A program made the position numbers and the translations under genes. From positions 124,001 through 188,000 of the forward strand of contig NZ_JAFLND010000002.1 in assembly GCF_017313105.1 (NCBI RefSeq): a DNA stretch of 64,000 nucleotides. Reading direction: 5' to 3'. The first letter of the stretch is position 1. Every line of letters begins with the position of its first letter. This DNA is from [Muricauda] lutisoli (nom. illeg.). GTDB lineage: Bacteria; Bacteroidota; Bacteroidia; Flavobacteriales; Flavobacteriaceae. Under the pieces are notes generated by a model. That model was not told the DNA's origin, searched no databases, and saw nothing but the letters and a program-made list of their open reading frames with translations. Of this stretch, positions 37,756 through 46,935 are shown piece after piece.

Positions 37756-39876
37756 TTAATAAAACGTAGCCCTTTTATCTTCTATCTCAGCTTTGTCTTT
37801 TAAAGCATTGTAAACTGCTCCATTTACACGTGCAGCCGTACCACCCTGTAAGTTTTGGGCATAGGTACTGTAGTTTTCCACATCCGGTGCTTCGGTTTTG
37901 TTGGTCACTTGTATCATGAACACGCCACTATTACCTTCGATCAAATCTGAGGTTTGCCCTTGTTCCATGGAAAAGGCCTTTCCAACAACAAAAGGTTCCC
38001 TGCCAGCTCCGGGTATGGTTGGTGAGGACAAGGTAACCGCTGAAGCGGTATTTTGGGTAACATTGTTATCCGATGCGATGGCTTCCATGGTTTTCCCTTC
38101 GTTGGCCGCAATGATTTGCGCTGCCTTACGCTCTTTTCTAATGGCTGGCAATGCACTCGCAGAAGCATCCTCGGGAGCCATAAGTCCTTTTTTATACTTC
38201 TTGGTCAACTGTACTACGGCATAACCGTTGTTTACGTTGAAACGTTTGATGTCGCCAACACTGGTGTCATCGTTAAACGCCCACTGAACAATACTACGCT
38301 GAGAGCCAAGACCAGGAAGGTTCTCCTCCATCTCCTTTATTTTGTTTACAGGTCTAACAGTGTAGTTGCTTTCTTTTGCAATGTCACCAAAATTTTCTGG
38401 CTCCGCGTCCATCACGGCCATTTCGTATTTGGTAGCATCCGTAAACAAGGTGTTGATGGTTTCTTCGGATGGTTCTATTTCCCTTGCCAAAGTGGCAATT
38501 TGAACCACATCTTGCTTATCGTCTATTTTAATCACATGATACCCAAACTGGGTTTCTACCAAACCAACTGTTCCCGTTGGGTTACCGAAGCAAAAATCGT
38601 TGAACTCGTCCGCCATAACACCTTCTTGAAAATAACCAAGATCCCCTCCACGAGGAGCGGAAGGCCCATCGGAATTTTCTCTTGCCAAAGCTGTAAAGAC
38701 GGCATCTTCTTTTCTGGCTTCGGCCAACAATCTTTCTGCCTCGGCCTCTGCCTCTTCTTTGGTTCTGGTTATAGATGGGTTGGCACGTTCTGCCCCTTCC
38801 CAAGTAATTAGGATATGACTTGCTTTTACCGTTCCATTGGCCTTCTTGTCCATAATCTTGGAAACTTTATAAAAATCCCCATCCTTGTATGGTCCAAATA
38901 CTTCACCAACATTCATGGCCATTAATGTGTCCGCCACTACTGAAGGCAAGTCTCTTTTGGCTTTGTATATGGTATCAAATTTAGTATCTGAGTATCGATC
39001 AAGGAAAGCTGCCATATCGTTGGTATTTCTAAAACCAAGAATAGTATCGTTGGCATCCTTTGCTTCTGAATATTCAACAGAATCGTCCATCAATGCAGTA
39101 ATCCCATCTTTTACATTGCTCTCATCCTCAGCAGATGGCTTTTCTTCAAAATACACAAAGCGAATGTCACGTGCTTTATCTTGCTGGAACATTGCCTTGT
39201 GGTCGTTTATGTAAGATTGAATCTCGCTTTTGGAAACTTCAATTTCACTATCTTCAATAGAGGTGTAAGGTATACGTACATACTGAAGGTCAATTTTGTC
39301 ATTGGCCATATTGTAATCCAATTCGCCTTCTGTAAGGGTAGCAGTCACCCCTCCTTTTACCAAGTTGAAATACATACGTTCTTTGGCCGCTTGGATAATG
39401 GATGCCTCATCTTGCAACCAAGCATCGTAACGCAAAGGGTCGTTGGCTCTCCAGTCCGCAATGGTACTTTTAAATACTTCCGCGTTAAAAACTCCATTTT
39501 CATCTTGAAAGTCTGGAATTTGGGCATATCCGGATGTTCTTACGAAATCAACGATCTGATCGCTTTCCACATCAATTCCCAAATCTTCGAACTGTTGGTT
39601 CAAAATGGTTTTTCTTACCTCTTGCTCGTAAACCATGTTTACCAACTGTGTGGATGTAACTGTGGGTCCATATCTTCTGGAAGCTGTTTCTACTTGCGCT
39701 CGAAACTCGTCAATCGGAATATTTTCTCCATTTACCTCTGCAACCGAGGAGCCCACTTTTCCACCAGCAAAATTGTTACTGCTGAATACTCCTGATATTA
39801 CGAATGCGAACAACGCCAAACCAATAATTAGAATCAGAACTGTTGTTCGTTTTCTAATATTCTCTAATATTGCCAT
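37756..39876 (-). CDS. SurA_N/parvulin peptidyl-prolyl isomerase (PpiD-like)
   Basis: 706 aa from the ATG at 39876 (MAILENIRKRTT). Membrane anchor at about 11-30, a SurA_N-like chaperone region (about 45-200), one parvulin domain (about 345-450: VKASHILITWEG...GGDLGYFQEGVM...QFGYHVIKI) and a long C-terminal chaperone part. It is an inner-membrane-anchored periplasmic foldase that helps outer membrane proteins. It is last in a seven-gene minus-strand cluster that includes lptC and an OM barrel gene, consistent with envelope biogenesis. Confidence 0.94.
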   Translation of the reverse strand: MAILENIRKRTTVLILIIGLALFAFVISGVFSSNNFAGGKVGSSVAEVNGENIPIDEFRAQVETASRRYGPTVTSTQLVNMVYEQEVRKTILNQQFEDLGIDVESDQIVDFVRTSGYAQIPDFQDENGVFNAEVFKSTIADWRANDPLRYDAWLQDEASIIQAAKERMYFNLVKGGVTATLTEGELDYNMANDKIDLQYVRIPYTSIEDSEIEVSKSEIQSYINDHKAMFQQDKARDIRFVYFEEKPSAEDESNVKDGITALMDDSVEYSEAKDANDTILGFRNTNDMAAFLDRYSDTKFDTIYKAKRDLPSVVADTLMAMNVGEVFGPYKDGDFYKVSKIMDKKANGTVKASHILITWEGAERANPSITRTKEEAEAEAERLLAEARKEDAVFTALARENSDGPSAPRGGDLGYFQEGVMADEFNDFCFGNPTGTVGLVETQFGYHVIKIDDKQDVVQIATLAREIEPSEETINTLFTDATKYEMAVMDAEPENFGDIAKESNYTVRPVNKIKEMEENLPGLGSQRSIVQWAFNDDTSVGDIKRFNVNNGYAVVQLTKKYKKGLMAPEDASASALPAIRKERKAAQIIAANEGKTMEAIASDNNVTQNTASAVTLSSPTIPGAGREPFVVGKAFSMEQGQTSDLIEGNSGVFMIQVTNKTEAPDVENYSTYAQNLQGGTAARVNGAVYNALKDKAEIEDKRATFY

Positions 39877-39960
39877 TTTACTGCTTGTTTTCTTTAAATT
39901 CAGTGGGCGAAAATACCACTTTCTTTTCAAATAGGAAAGCTAAAAAAGGGTCGGAAATTA

Positions 39961-41250
39961 TTAATCTTCAGCATGAACGCGCACACTTACCAAATCTATT
40001 TTGGTATTGGACACCTCCAAAATCTTGAAAGTAAAATTATCTACCGTGACTTCTGAATCCTGCTCCGGTATTTCCCCTGTTTGGTTGACGATCAATCCTC
40101 CCAACGTCTCGTATTCTTCCCCTTCCGGAAGTTCAAGTTTATAGTTTTCGTTAACGTAATCGACCTCCATTCGAGCTGAAAACTTATACTCGTTCTCACT
40201 TATTTGCTCTTCATATAAATCTGTGGAATCGTGTTCATCTTCAATTTCCCCAAAAAGCTCCTCTATAATGTCCTCGACCGTTAAAATTCCGGATGTGCCT
40301 CCATATTCATCGAGAACAACCGCCATACTTTTTCGTTTTTTGGTCAACACATTCAAAATATCCTGGATGAGCATGGTTTCTGGAACAAACTCAACGGGCA
40401 GCAGTATGCTTTTAATGGTCTTTGGTTTTTTGAAGAGCTCATAGGAATGTACATACCCGATAATCTCGTCGATGCTTTCCTTAAAAATCAAGATTTTGGA
40501 ATAGCCCGTTTCCGTAAAGAGCTTGGTCAGGTTTTTGGGTGTCTCGTTCTGTTCCACGGCGGTGATTTCGGTACGGGGAACCATCACCTCCCGTGCTTTT
40601 ACCGTTGAAAATTGCAATGCATTCTGAAAAATCTGGATCTCGGAATCCACATCATCCTCTTCTTCCACGGTTTCCATTTGTTCGGTGATATAATCTCCAA
40701 GTTCCAGTTTTGTAAAGGACAATTGTACTTCATCCCCTTTGTCCTTGAAAAATATTTTTAAAATAAAATCCGAAACTTTAATCACGAACCATGAAATGCC
40801 CGAAAACAAGAGATAAAAAAAATAGGCGGGTACCGCAAATACCTTTAGCAGTGCATTGGCATAAATTTGGAAGAACACTTTTGGCAGAAACTCCGCGGTC
40901 AACAAGATCAAGAGTGTAGATATAATGGTTTGTGACAGCAAGCTGAAATCGGTCAGCAATACATTAAGAAACGGATAATCGGTAGGAAGCATTCCCTGAA
41001 ACCATTCCATTAACAGATCACCCATAAAAAGACCGTATATGACCAATGCTATATTGTTGCCAATGAGCATGGTGGCAATAAATTTTGATGGTTTATCCGT
41101 AAGCCACGTAAGCACCTTGGCCAGGAAACCCTCTTGTTTTTTCTCTATTTCAATATGGATCCTGTTGGCCGAAACGAAGGCGATCTCCATTCCGGAAAAA
41201 AATGCTGAAAACAGCAGGGAAAGAACGATGATGATAATGGAAGAATCCAA
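39961..41250 (-). CDS. CNNM/CorC-type membrane protein with DUF21, CBS pair and CorC_HlyC domain
   Basis: 429 aa, TTG start at 41250 (no in-frame ATG fits the first helix), two bases after the upstream stop. The N-terminal DUF21 membrane domain (about 1-190, FSGMEIAFVSANRIHIE) is followed by a CBS pair (about 215-335, ending SMAVVLDEYGGTSGILTVEDIIEELFGEI) and a C-terminal transporter-associated domain. Related proteins transport Mg2+/Co2+ or give Mg resistance; the GldE gliding-linked paralogue has the same layout, but no gldD or ssb is adjacent here. Confidence 0.92.
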   Translation of the reverse strand: MDSSIIIIVLSLLFSAFFSGMEIAFVSANRIHIEIEKKQEGFLAKVLTWLTDKPSKFIATMLIGNNIALVIYGLFMGDLLMEWFQGMLPTDYPFLNVLLTDFSLLSQTIISTLLILLTAEFLPKVFFQIYANALLKVFAVPAYFFYLLFSGISWFVIKVSDFILKIFFKDKGDEVQLSFTKLELGDYITEQMETVEEEDDVDSEIQIFQNALQFSTVKAREVMVPRTEITAVEQNETPKNLTKLFTETGYSKILIFKESIDEIIGYVHSYELFKKPKTIKSILLPVEFVPETMLIQDILNVLTKKRKSMAVVLDEYGGTSGILTVEDIIEELFGEIEDEHDSTDLYEEQISENEYKFSARMEVDYVNENYKLELPEGEEYETLGGLIVNQTGEIPEQDSEVTVDNFTFKILEVSNTKIDLVSVRVHAED

Positions 41251-41252
41251 TG

Positions 41253-41456
41253 CTATTGTTGATTATCCTTTTTTCGCTGTTCAAAACGTTTCCTATATCT
41301 TCTTCTAAAAACGAACATGGCGATAGATACAACTGCAAAGAAGATAAATATGTAGGTATCCTTTGGATTTATGCTCCAAAGTGTGGCAATCTTATATATG
41401 GAAATGGCGGCTACCGCCAAATAAAGGTATTCTGTGTATCTTAAAATCTTGATCAT
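41253..41456 (-). CDS. Small two-helix membrane protein (67 aa)
   Basis: Two hydrophobic helices (about 9-25 and 34-50) followed by a strongly basic tail RRRYRKRFEQRKKDNQQ. It fits exactly between lptC (1-bp gap) and the CNNM gene (2-bp gap), so it is a genuine member of the cluster. Function unknown. Confidence 0.8.
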   Translation of the reverse strand: MIKILRYTEYLYLAVAAISIYKIATLWSINPKDTYIFIFFAVVSIAMFVFRRRYRKRFEQRKKDNQQ

Positions 41457-41457
41457 G

Positions 41458-42060
41458 CTATTCTTCTTCTTTAATCGTCATCAGGCCGTAAGTTTTATGG
41501 GCCTTGAAAAAGGTAAAGTCCTTATTAAAATCCATTCCTTCACCATCCATTACGGTACCATCTTCGGGGTTGGTATATGTAAAAGCGGCTTCGGTAAAAA
41601 CCCAATTGTTCTTTCTATCAAAATATAATTGGTCGGTCTCCAGCTTTTTACCGTCATGCGTTTCCACAACAACATTCCCTTGCAAATCTATCAAATTGGT
41701 CTGTGAATATACAATACCGTAATCCGCAACAATCACACTTTTCTGATTTTTTTCATCATAAAAATCAACTTGAAGCCCTTTAGGAAAAGTACGGAATTTA
41801 AATCTTTGATTATCAAAATCCTCGGATATCGGACTGGTAAGAACCGCTATTACCCTGGTATTTGCAGAGTCCTGGGTTCCCATGGCCTCCATGGTCTCGG
41901 TATAAGTCAAGGTAAAGTTTTGGGCCATACCCTGCGGAAATAAGGGTTTTACCGCTTCTTCCCCAACCCTCTCGTAGTCATCACCACAGGATATAAAAAG
42001 GATTGCCACGGTAAAAACCGTGGCAAAGCTCTTTAAAATATGTTTTGATGTGTATTTCAC
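41458..42060 (-). CDS. lptC: LPS export protein LptC
   Basis: 200 aa, GTG start overlapping the upstream stop as TAGTG. Lipoprotein-type signal (VAILFISC, C25) rather than the simple anchor of E. coli LptC, then the LptC/OstA-like beta-jellyroll: FRTFPKGLQVDFYDEKNQ, VIVADYGIVYSQTNLIDLQG, VVVETHDGKKLETDQLYFDRKN. It takes LPS from the LptBFG extractor and hands it to LptA. Confidence 0.9.
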   Translation of the reverse strand: MKYTSKHILKSFATVFTVAILFISCGDDYERVGEEAVKPLFPQGMAQNFTLTYTETMEAMGTQDSANTRVIAVLTSPISEDFDNQRFKFRTFPKGLQVDFYDEKNQKSVIVADYGIVYSQTNLIDLQGNVVVETHDGKKLETDQLYFDRKNNWVFTEAAFTYTNPEDGTVMDGEGMDFNKDFTFFKAHKTYGLMTIKEEE

Positions 42061-43430
42061 TACAAGTTAGGTACTGTAACACTACCGCCTACCCAACAGC
42101 TGAAGGAAATGGATTGACCAGCTTTTCCTGAGCTGAAAATCATTTCTTTGGATGGAGCCTTGGCAGCATAACTTGCTGCAGTTTGACTTGCTCTACTACT
42201 CAAAGCAGGATCTACTCTACCGGCTTTTCTTGCCATGTCGGCAGCTCTCCAGTAAATCGCTCTCTTTTCGAACGGTGTACTACCACAGGCATTGGCGCTG
42301 GTCGCATACAGGTTGGCGATCAACAAATATGCCTTACCGTTTGCAGGGTTGGCATCAATAGCTTTAAGTGCGTAACTTCTTGCCTGTGACTTGCTGCTAT
42401 TTCTAACAGTAGTGGCAATTTTATAAAGGATGTCGGATTTCTTATAGGAATCAGTTTCCAACTCTACCGCTTTGTTGAAGTCAGCAAGTGCACCGTTCAT
42501 ATCTCCAGACTTTTGTTTAAGCACACCTCCGTACATATATGCATCGGCAGATGGGTCTAGCGCCAACTGGGCCTCGAACAATTTTCTGAACATTGGATCA
42601 TCGGTACATTCTTTGGAGAACATTCTTCCTACGGCACGCTTAACCCACTTTACATCACCTTTCTTTTCCTCGAAACTCTTTTCGTACAATGGAATAAGAT
42701 TGTCGCAATCTGCAAGTGCACCCAATTTGGAATCTACACTGCTTGCCACTTTACCAAAAGACTCAGAGTTTACCGTAGCAACCCTAAGGGCTCTTTTCTC
42801 TTTTGAAGTCAAGGTGCCCAAAGAATCCTTTGGAAGAAGTTTAGTTACTATATCCGTAAGTTTTTTGTTTTCTTCTTCGATTCTTCCGGTAACATCATCG
42901 TATGTTGTAAATACGTCTTGAAGGTCTTTTTTACCGGCATCGTGCAAATCCACCAAGCTAGAGAAATAAAGATATAAGGCTCTTGGGTTCTTAAAGTTGG
43001 ACTGATCTTCTTGAAAAGCTGTATCCAGCAAATTGAACAACTCCTCATCAGAAGCCATTTTGTTCTCGTACATCAACAAAGCTTTGTCGATGGCAACACC
43101 TGCCTTGGTGTAATTTGTTGGGAAATACTTAAGACTGTTATCGTACAAGTCCAACAAATCTTGGATGTATGCATCCTTTTCAGCTCCTGTTGAACTTTCA
43201 ACCTTCGCTTTCAAGATTCGCTCCCCATAAGAGAAATTCGCCTTGTTAATGTCCGGGCAACTTTCGTAAACCATTTTCCATGGTTCATAAGCTGCATCAT
43301 AATTTTTCACCTTTACGTGTTCTGCATAAATCGACAGATTGGTCATACACTCGGGGTTCTGCGCTTGGGCCATACTTAATCCCGCCAACATGGTGACCAT
43401 TATCATTGTTAAGTAGTGTCTCTTTTTCAT
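42060..43430 (-). CDS. TPR-repeat secreted protein
   Basis: 456 aa from the ATG at 43430 (MKKRHYLTMI); signal peptide ends AQAQ. Mostly alpha-helical with TPR-like units (AYEPWKMVYESCPDINKAN; AYMYGGVLKQKSGDMNGAL followed by ADFNKAVELE; KAYLLIANLYATSAN) and a Cys-containing C-terminus (SFSCWVGGSVTVPNL). It probably works as a periplasmic scaffold. Conserved placement between an OM barrel gene and lptC suggests a role in envelope assembly (inference). Confidence 0.88.
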   Translation of the reverse strand: MKKRHYLTMIMVTMLAGLSMAQAQNPECMTNLSIYAEHVKVKNYDAAYEPWKMVYESCPDINKANFSYGERILKAKVESSTGAEKDAYIQDLLDLYDNSLKYFPTNYTKAGVAIDKALLMYENKMASDEELFNLLDTAFQEDQSNFKNPRALYLYFSSLVDLHDAGKKDLQDVFTTYDDVTGRIEEENKKLTDIVTKLLPKDSLGTLTSKEKRALRVATVNSESFGKVASSVDSKLGALADCDNLIPLYEKSFEEKKGDVKWVKRAVGRMFSKECTDDPMFRKLFEAQLALDPSADAYMYGGVLKQKSGDMNGALADFNKAVELETDSYKKSDILYKIATTVRNSSKSQARSYALKAIDANPANGKAYLLIANLYATSANACGSTPFEKRAIYWRAADMARKAGRVDPALSSRASQTAASYAAKAPSKEMIFSSGKAGQSISFSCWVGGSVTVPNL

Positions 43431-43533
43431 CTTACTAATTTTAAAGCTGTTAAAGTACAAATTTTCATTAAAAAATCCTCTTGCAGGACCTTCTATGGGT
43501 GGTTATTTATCAAATTTTTAAAAAATAGGGCTA

Positions 43534-44799
43534 TCAATTTATTTTTCTTTGTCTAAACCATCTATCATTTAACGATAAGCCTATGTTGACTTTAAAATAA
43601 CTTTCCTCTATTAGGTTTGCATCGGTTGTTCCACGTCTTCCCAGTTCAAAACCTAGGTTTAGATTGGAGAAGTTCCCGCCAATCGGTAAACCTAATCCAA
43701 AAGTTATGCCAAAGTTGTTAATTTCTTTATTGTTGACCGTTAAACCGCTTACATCGTACCTAAGCCCGGCACGGTATGTAACCCGTTTAAAGTAGCTTGA
43801 AAGGGGTCGATAGTCAGGAATCCAGTACCCTCCAAAAGCATACGTGCTCGCATCGTTATAGGTCACATTCTCCAAGCCGAGGAACGTATTTTCAAAATCG
43901 CTCATTTTTTGAAAACTGTACTCTCCCCCAAGAAACCATTTTTTGTTTTCTCCAAAACCAAGACCAACCGTTGTTCTGGTCGGTATTTTCAGCTCGGTGT
44001 TCCTTAAGTTGGATGCGTCCAGGTTTACATCGACCACTTCTACATTGGCACCTGTATCCAACGAAAACGATCCCAAGCGCTGGTTGTTCTTGGAGACCAA
44101 ATTACCCTGGGTATTTACCAAAACAGAGGTATAGAGCGTGTATTTATCCTTAATAATAGGATTATAGTTTAAGGCATATTTAAAATCGTATCCGTTTACC
44201 TTGGACTCCCGATTGTCCAAAGTCCCAAACTGCACCCCTTCCACACTTTGCACCCTTTCATATTCCAGCGTACCAAAATTAAAATTGGCCGTTATCCCTA
44301 GACTCAGGTATTTGATAGGTTCGAACCCTACGGAGGCATACAATCTATTGAGGCCACCTGATCCCGTATACACGTTGGTGACTTCGGAACCCTGACCATT
44401 TATAGAAGTTGCATTCAAGTTATACCCTACAGAGGAATAGGGCATAATGCCAAAACCGAAGCCTGCATTCTTTGCGATCGGGAAACCAATGGAAAGGTAA
44501 TCCAAGTTGGTTTTGGAAACATTTTGCTCCTCTGTCCAGTCCTTTAATCTGTACTCTTTATGGGAAAGCCCTGCCGTATATGCTGTTAATCTAAGCTTGG
44601 AGTATGCCGCTGGATTGGTCAAATTGATATGGATACTGTCTCCATACATACTTATACCGCCCATCATTTGATTGTCCACCGAACCGTTGTCCCTGTGGTC
44701 ACCTATTCCGAAGTAAGAATAGGGCGAAATGGTTCCATTTTGTGCGAACAAACCATGGGCAGTAACGCAAAAAAAAGCGATCAGAATTTTTTTAATCAT
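43534..44799 (-). CDS. Outer membrane beta-barrel protein (FadL/OmpP1-like)
   Basis: 421 aa. Signal peptide ending GLFAQ, then alternating hydrophobic strands rich in Gly, Tyr, Asn (SPYSYFGIGDHRDNG, GGLNRLYASVGFEPIKYLSL, YSFQKMSDFENTFLG) and a C-terminal aromatic strand. It resembles FadL-like transport barrels common in Bacteroidota, but the cargo is unknown. It starts immediately where coaX ends (adjacent, no spacer). Confidence 0.82.
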   Translation of the reverse strand: MIKKILIAFFCVTAHGLFAQNGTISPYSYFGIGDHRDNGSVDNQMMGGISMYGDSIHINLTNPAAYSKLRLTAYTAGLSHKEYRLKDWTEEQNVSKTNLDYLSIGFPIAKNAGFGFGIMPYSSVGYNLNATSINGQGSEVTNVYTGSGGLNRLYASVGFEPIKYLSLGITANFNFGTLEYERVQSVEGVQFGTLDNRESKVNGYDFKYALNYNPIIKDKYTLYTSVLVNTQGNLVSKNNQRLGSFSLDTGANVEVVDVNLDASNLRNTELKIPTRTTVGLGFGENKKWFLGGEYSFQKMSDFENTFLGLENVTYNDASTYAFGGYWIPDYRPLSSYFKRVTYRAGLRYDVSGLTVNNKEINNFGITFGLGLPIGGNFSNLNLGFELGRRGTTDANLIEESYFKVNIGLSLNDRWFRQRKIN

Positions 44800-45528
44800 T
44801 CAGTTTGTGTTGTATTCCAGTAGGCAATTAAGTCCCTCCAAGAGAAATTTGGAGTTCGCAAATATGGTGTTTTTTAGCCTTTTGGCAAAAAAATGGGAGT
44901 CTCCGCCTGTTAAAATAACTGTTAAATCTTGAAAACGGGATTGATATTGATCGATCACCCCATCCACTTCTTGGGCCACCCCGTTGATCACACCACTGTG
45001 CATGCAGGATTCCGTTGAGTTCCCGATAAAATCGAGCAGCTCCTCGGGTTCCAACAAAGGAAGCCCCGCGGTTTGGTTGTGCATGGCGTTGTACCGCATC
45101 CGAATACCGGGCGAAATGGCCCCTCCGACATACTCGCCATAATTGTTCACCATATCGTAGGTAATGCAGGTTCCGGCATCAATGACCAAGGTATTGCCCC
45201 TGGTGTTTTGGTAATAGGCCGCAGTGGCCAGGGCAATCCTATCCACCCCCAAAGTTGTAGGAGTGGCATAACTGTTTTTAAAGGGAACTTTGGATTGGCT
45301 GGTGAGCACGTGCACTTTGCAGAAAAGAGCCACTACATCCCTTTCTTTACGGTCCAGTTTACCGACCGATGATATAATGGCATGGTTGATCCGTGGATAT
45401 TTCTCGAACAGTTCCTTTATCTTGGAAAGGAACAGTCCCGACTCAAAGCTGTGGTCGTAGATGATCCTTCTGTTCTCAAAAACAGCGTATTTGATCAGCG
45501 TATTCCCTATATCGATAACCAGATTCAT
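44800..45528 (-). CDS. coaX: Type III pantothenate kinase
   Basis: 242-aa ASKHA-fold kinase, the first step of CoA synthesis. Motifs: VIDIGNTLIKYAVFE (phosphate-binding Asp), TPTTLGVDRIALATAAY, NTLVIDAGTCITYDMV, GGAISPGIRMRYNAMH and VILTGGDSHFF. Length is typical. It begins the seven-gene envelope cluster; its upstream region is shared with the divergent tRNA-Phe. Confidence 0.95.
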   Translation of the reverse strand: MNLVIDIGNTLIKYAVFENRRIIYDHSFESGLFLSKIKELFEKYPRINHAIISSVGKLDRKERDVVALFCKVHVLTSQSKVPFKNSYATPTTLGVDRIALATAAYYQNTRGNTLVIDAGTCITYDMVNNYGEYVGGAISPGIRMRYNAMHNQTAGLPLLEPEELLDFIGNSTESCMHSGVINGVAQEVDGVIDQYQSRFQDLTVILTGGDSHFFAKRLKNTIFANSKFLLEGLNCLLEYNTN

Positions 45529-45581
45529 GGTACAAAGGTCGGGAATTGGAAAAAATCAGAACCTTTTTTTCGGGTTTTTGT

Positions 45582-45611
45582 TTGTATATCCTAATTTTGA
45601 AATTATATTTG
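45582..45611 (+). promoter_or_regulatory. Promoter of tRNA-Phe
   Basis: TTG (45582-45584), exactly 19 bases, TATATTTG (45604-45611): the full Bacteroidota consensus. The tRNA 5' end is 20 bases downstream. Confidence 0.8.
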
Positions 45612-45630
45612 CACCCGCTTAATAAAGCTT

Positions 45631-45703
<73 letters not shown>

Positions 45704-45705
45704 CA

Positions 45706-45738
45706 AAAAAACCCGCAAACTTGGTTTGTGGGTTTTTT
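45706..45738 (+). terminator. Terminator of tRNA-Phe (probably bidirectional)
   Basis: Stem 45706-45720 with 45724-45738 (core ACCCGCAAAC / GTTTGTGGGT, one G-T pair), A-run before and T-run after. Confidence 0.85.
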
Positions 45739-45774
45739 GTTTTACGTAAAATCAAATTAGCAGCCGGCATATTT

Positions 45775-46386
45775 TTATTCCGTTGTTAGCTGTTGTCCTT
45801 TTAATCTTTTGAAGATTAGAATGCCATAGTAACAATTAAACGCATAAAGCAATAAAATTACAGGCATTGCAATGGACAAAAGCTGCGTTTGTTCGCTTAA
45901 ACCAAAATAAACTGTTCCTATCAAAAGTGTGGCCAAGGCAGAGAGAACGACACCAACAATTTTTACGAATTTAGATTCTTGCCAGAAGACCCCAAGCATA
46001 CCAACAACCCAAATAAGATTGGAGGCAATAAAAGCCCAATTGGCCATTTCATTCAAGACTTGAAACATTTCTTCGGAGGTTACGTGTTTGTACCCACCTA
46101 GCATAAAAATGTATTCTGTGAGCATTAAAATATGTCCCACTGCAACCAGATTCCACCACTTGGATAATGATGATAAATTGAAGGACGCCCAAGCAATCCC
46201 ACAAACAACCAAAGCCTCAAGACGCCATATAGTGCTGAATGAGTTGAAGTCATTCCAACTTTGATTTAACAATTCAATATTTTCACTCCATTCAGTTCCA
46301 GGTTTACCAATACCAATAAACCATACGAGCAGTATAATGAAAGCAAAAGATAATGTTGAAAAAACTAGAGGTGATTTTGTCTTCAT
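45775..46386 (-). CDS. Membrane protein of unknown function (accessory gene i)
   Basis: 203 aa, about six hydrophobic helices (8-27, 56-74, 82-99, 115-133, 140-158, 168-188) with short polar loops. No family firmly recognised. It is the first gene after tRNA-Phe and the last of six co-oriented minus-strand genes separated by palindromic elements. The nearest element (46412-46510) lies just beyond its 5' end. Confidence 0.75.
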   Translation of the reverse strand: MKTKSPLVFSTLSFAFIILLVWFIGIGKPGTEWSENIELLNQSWNDFNSFSTIWRLEALVVCGIAWASFNLSSLSKWWNLVAVGHILMLTEYIFMLGGYKHVTSEEMFQVLNEMANWAFIASNLIWVVGMLGVFWQESKFVKIVGVVLSALATLLIGTVYFGLSEQTQLLSIAMPVILLLYAFNCYYGILIFKRLKGQQLTTE

Positions 46387-46411
46387 AATGGATGGTATTA
46401 GTTTCCCAAAA

Positions 46412-46510
46412 GGATCTCGGCTATAATTTCGTTATTGGTTTTCTTAAAAGTAGGGAATTTAGTTCAAGGCAGAAGGGAGCAATGGATTATGGCCGGTGTT
46501 GGTATCAGTT
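46412..46510. repeat. Palindromic cassette-junction element E1
   Basis: About 99 nt, homologous to the elements at 47474-47577 and 49456-49550. A shared core of roughly 33 identical bases covers 46442-46474. The flanks form a stem: 46418-46427 (CGGCTATAAT) with 46486-46495 (ATTATGGCCG). It ends two bases before the stop codon of the next gene (46512), on that gene's 3' side. Confidence 0.8.
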
Positions 46511-46511
46511 A

Positions 46512-46874
46512 TTAATAAAAAAATCTACCTCTTTTAAATTTATTGTTTGATTCCAAATCGATATCGCTGACCTCTGGATTTGATTTAGAATAGATTACCT
46601 TAAATTTTTTTCCGACACATCCAGAATTATTTCCATCACACTCAAAGTAAGAACTGGCTTTATTTGTCCTATATTTTTTTCCTTTGACGTAATAGATATA
46701 ATAGTAAGTATAGGCGGATTTTTGATTGTGTTTAAAATCAACAACTTGTCCTGTAGTAATTATACCATCCTTTTCCAGCATATTTTTACTCCAAAAATTG
46801 TTTCCAAGCCAATAGACAATGAAAAGCCCTAAACCAATTCCGATTAGTAAGTATAATTTATTTTTTGTGCTCAA
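46512..46874 (-). CDS. Membrane-anchored small protein, DUF3592-like (accessory gene ii)
   Basis: 120 aa. One N-terminal helix (about 8-26), then a short extracytoplasmic domain with beta-strands (GIITTGQVVDFKHNQKSAYT and YYYIYYVKGKKYRTNKA), a Cys pair (YFECDGNNSGCVGKK) and KVIYSKSNPEVSDIDLE. The pattern GxV...YxYxVxGKxY...VxYxxxNPxxS resembles DUF3592-type proteins. There is no ATG at the expected start; TTG at 46874 is used by inference. The region is visibly AT-richer than the core genes. Confidence 0.7.
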   Translation of the reverse strand: MSTKNKLYLLIGIGLGLFIVYWLGNNFWSKNMLEKDGIITTGQVVDFKHNQKSAYTYYYIYYVKGKKYRTNKASSYFECDGNNSGCVGKKFKVIYSKSNPEVSDIDLESNNKFKRGRFFY

Positions 46875-46905
46875 TTATCTGGTTTTAATTCCCACCAACG
46901 GGGCC

Positions 46906-46935
46906 GTATAACCGTCAGTTTAATTACGGTTATAC
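46906..46935. repeat. Perfect hairpin E2 at a cassette junction
   Basis: Stem GTATAACCGT (46906-46915) / ACGGTTATAC (46926-46935), 10-nt loop. The right arm contains the stop codon of the next gene (46930-46932). AACGG at 46897-46901 matches the left edge of E4 and E5. It may be a terminator, but there is no T-run; as a junction element it takes the same place as E1 and E3-E5. Confidence 0.65.

Noticed and set aside
38053..38811. 252-codon plus-strand frame opposite the foldase gene
   Set aside because: Shadow frame; no promoter or family.
39961..41250. Assignment as gliding-motility protein GldE
   Set aside because: Same domain layout, but the usual gldD/ssb neighbours are absent, so the general CNNM/CorC call is kept.
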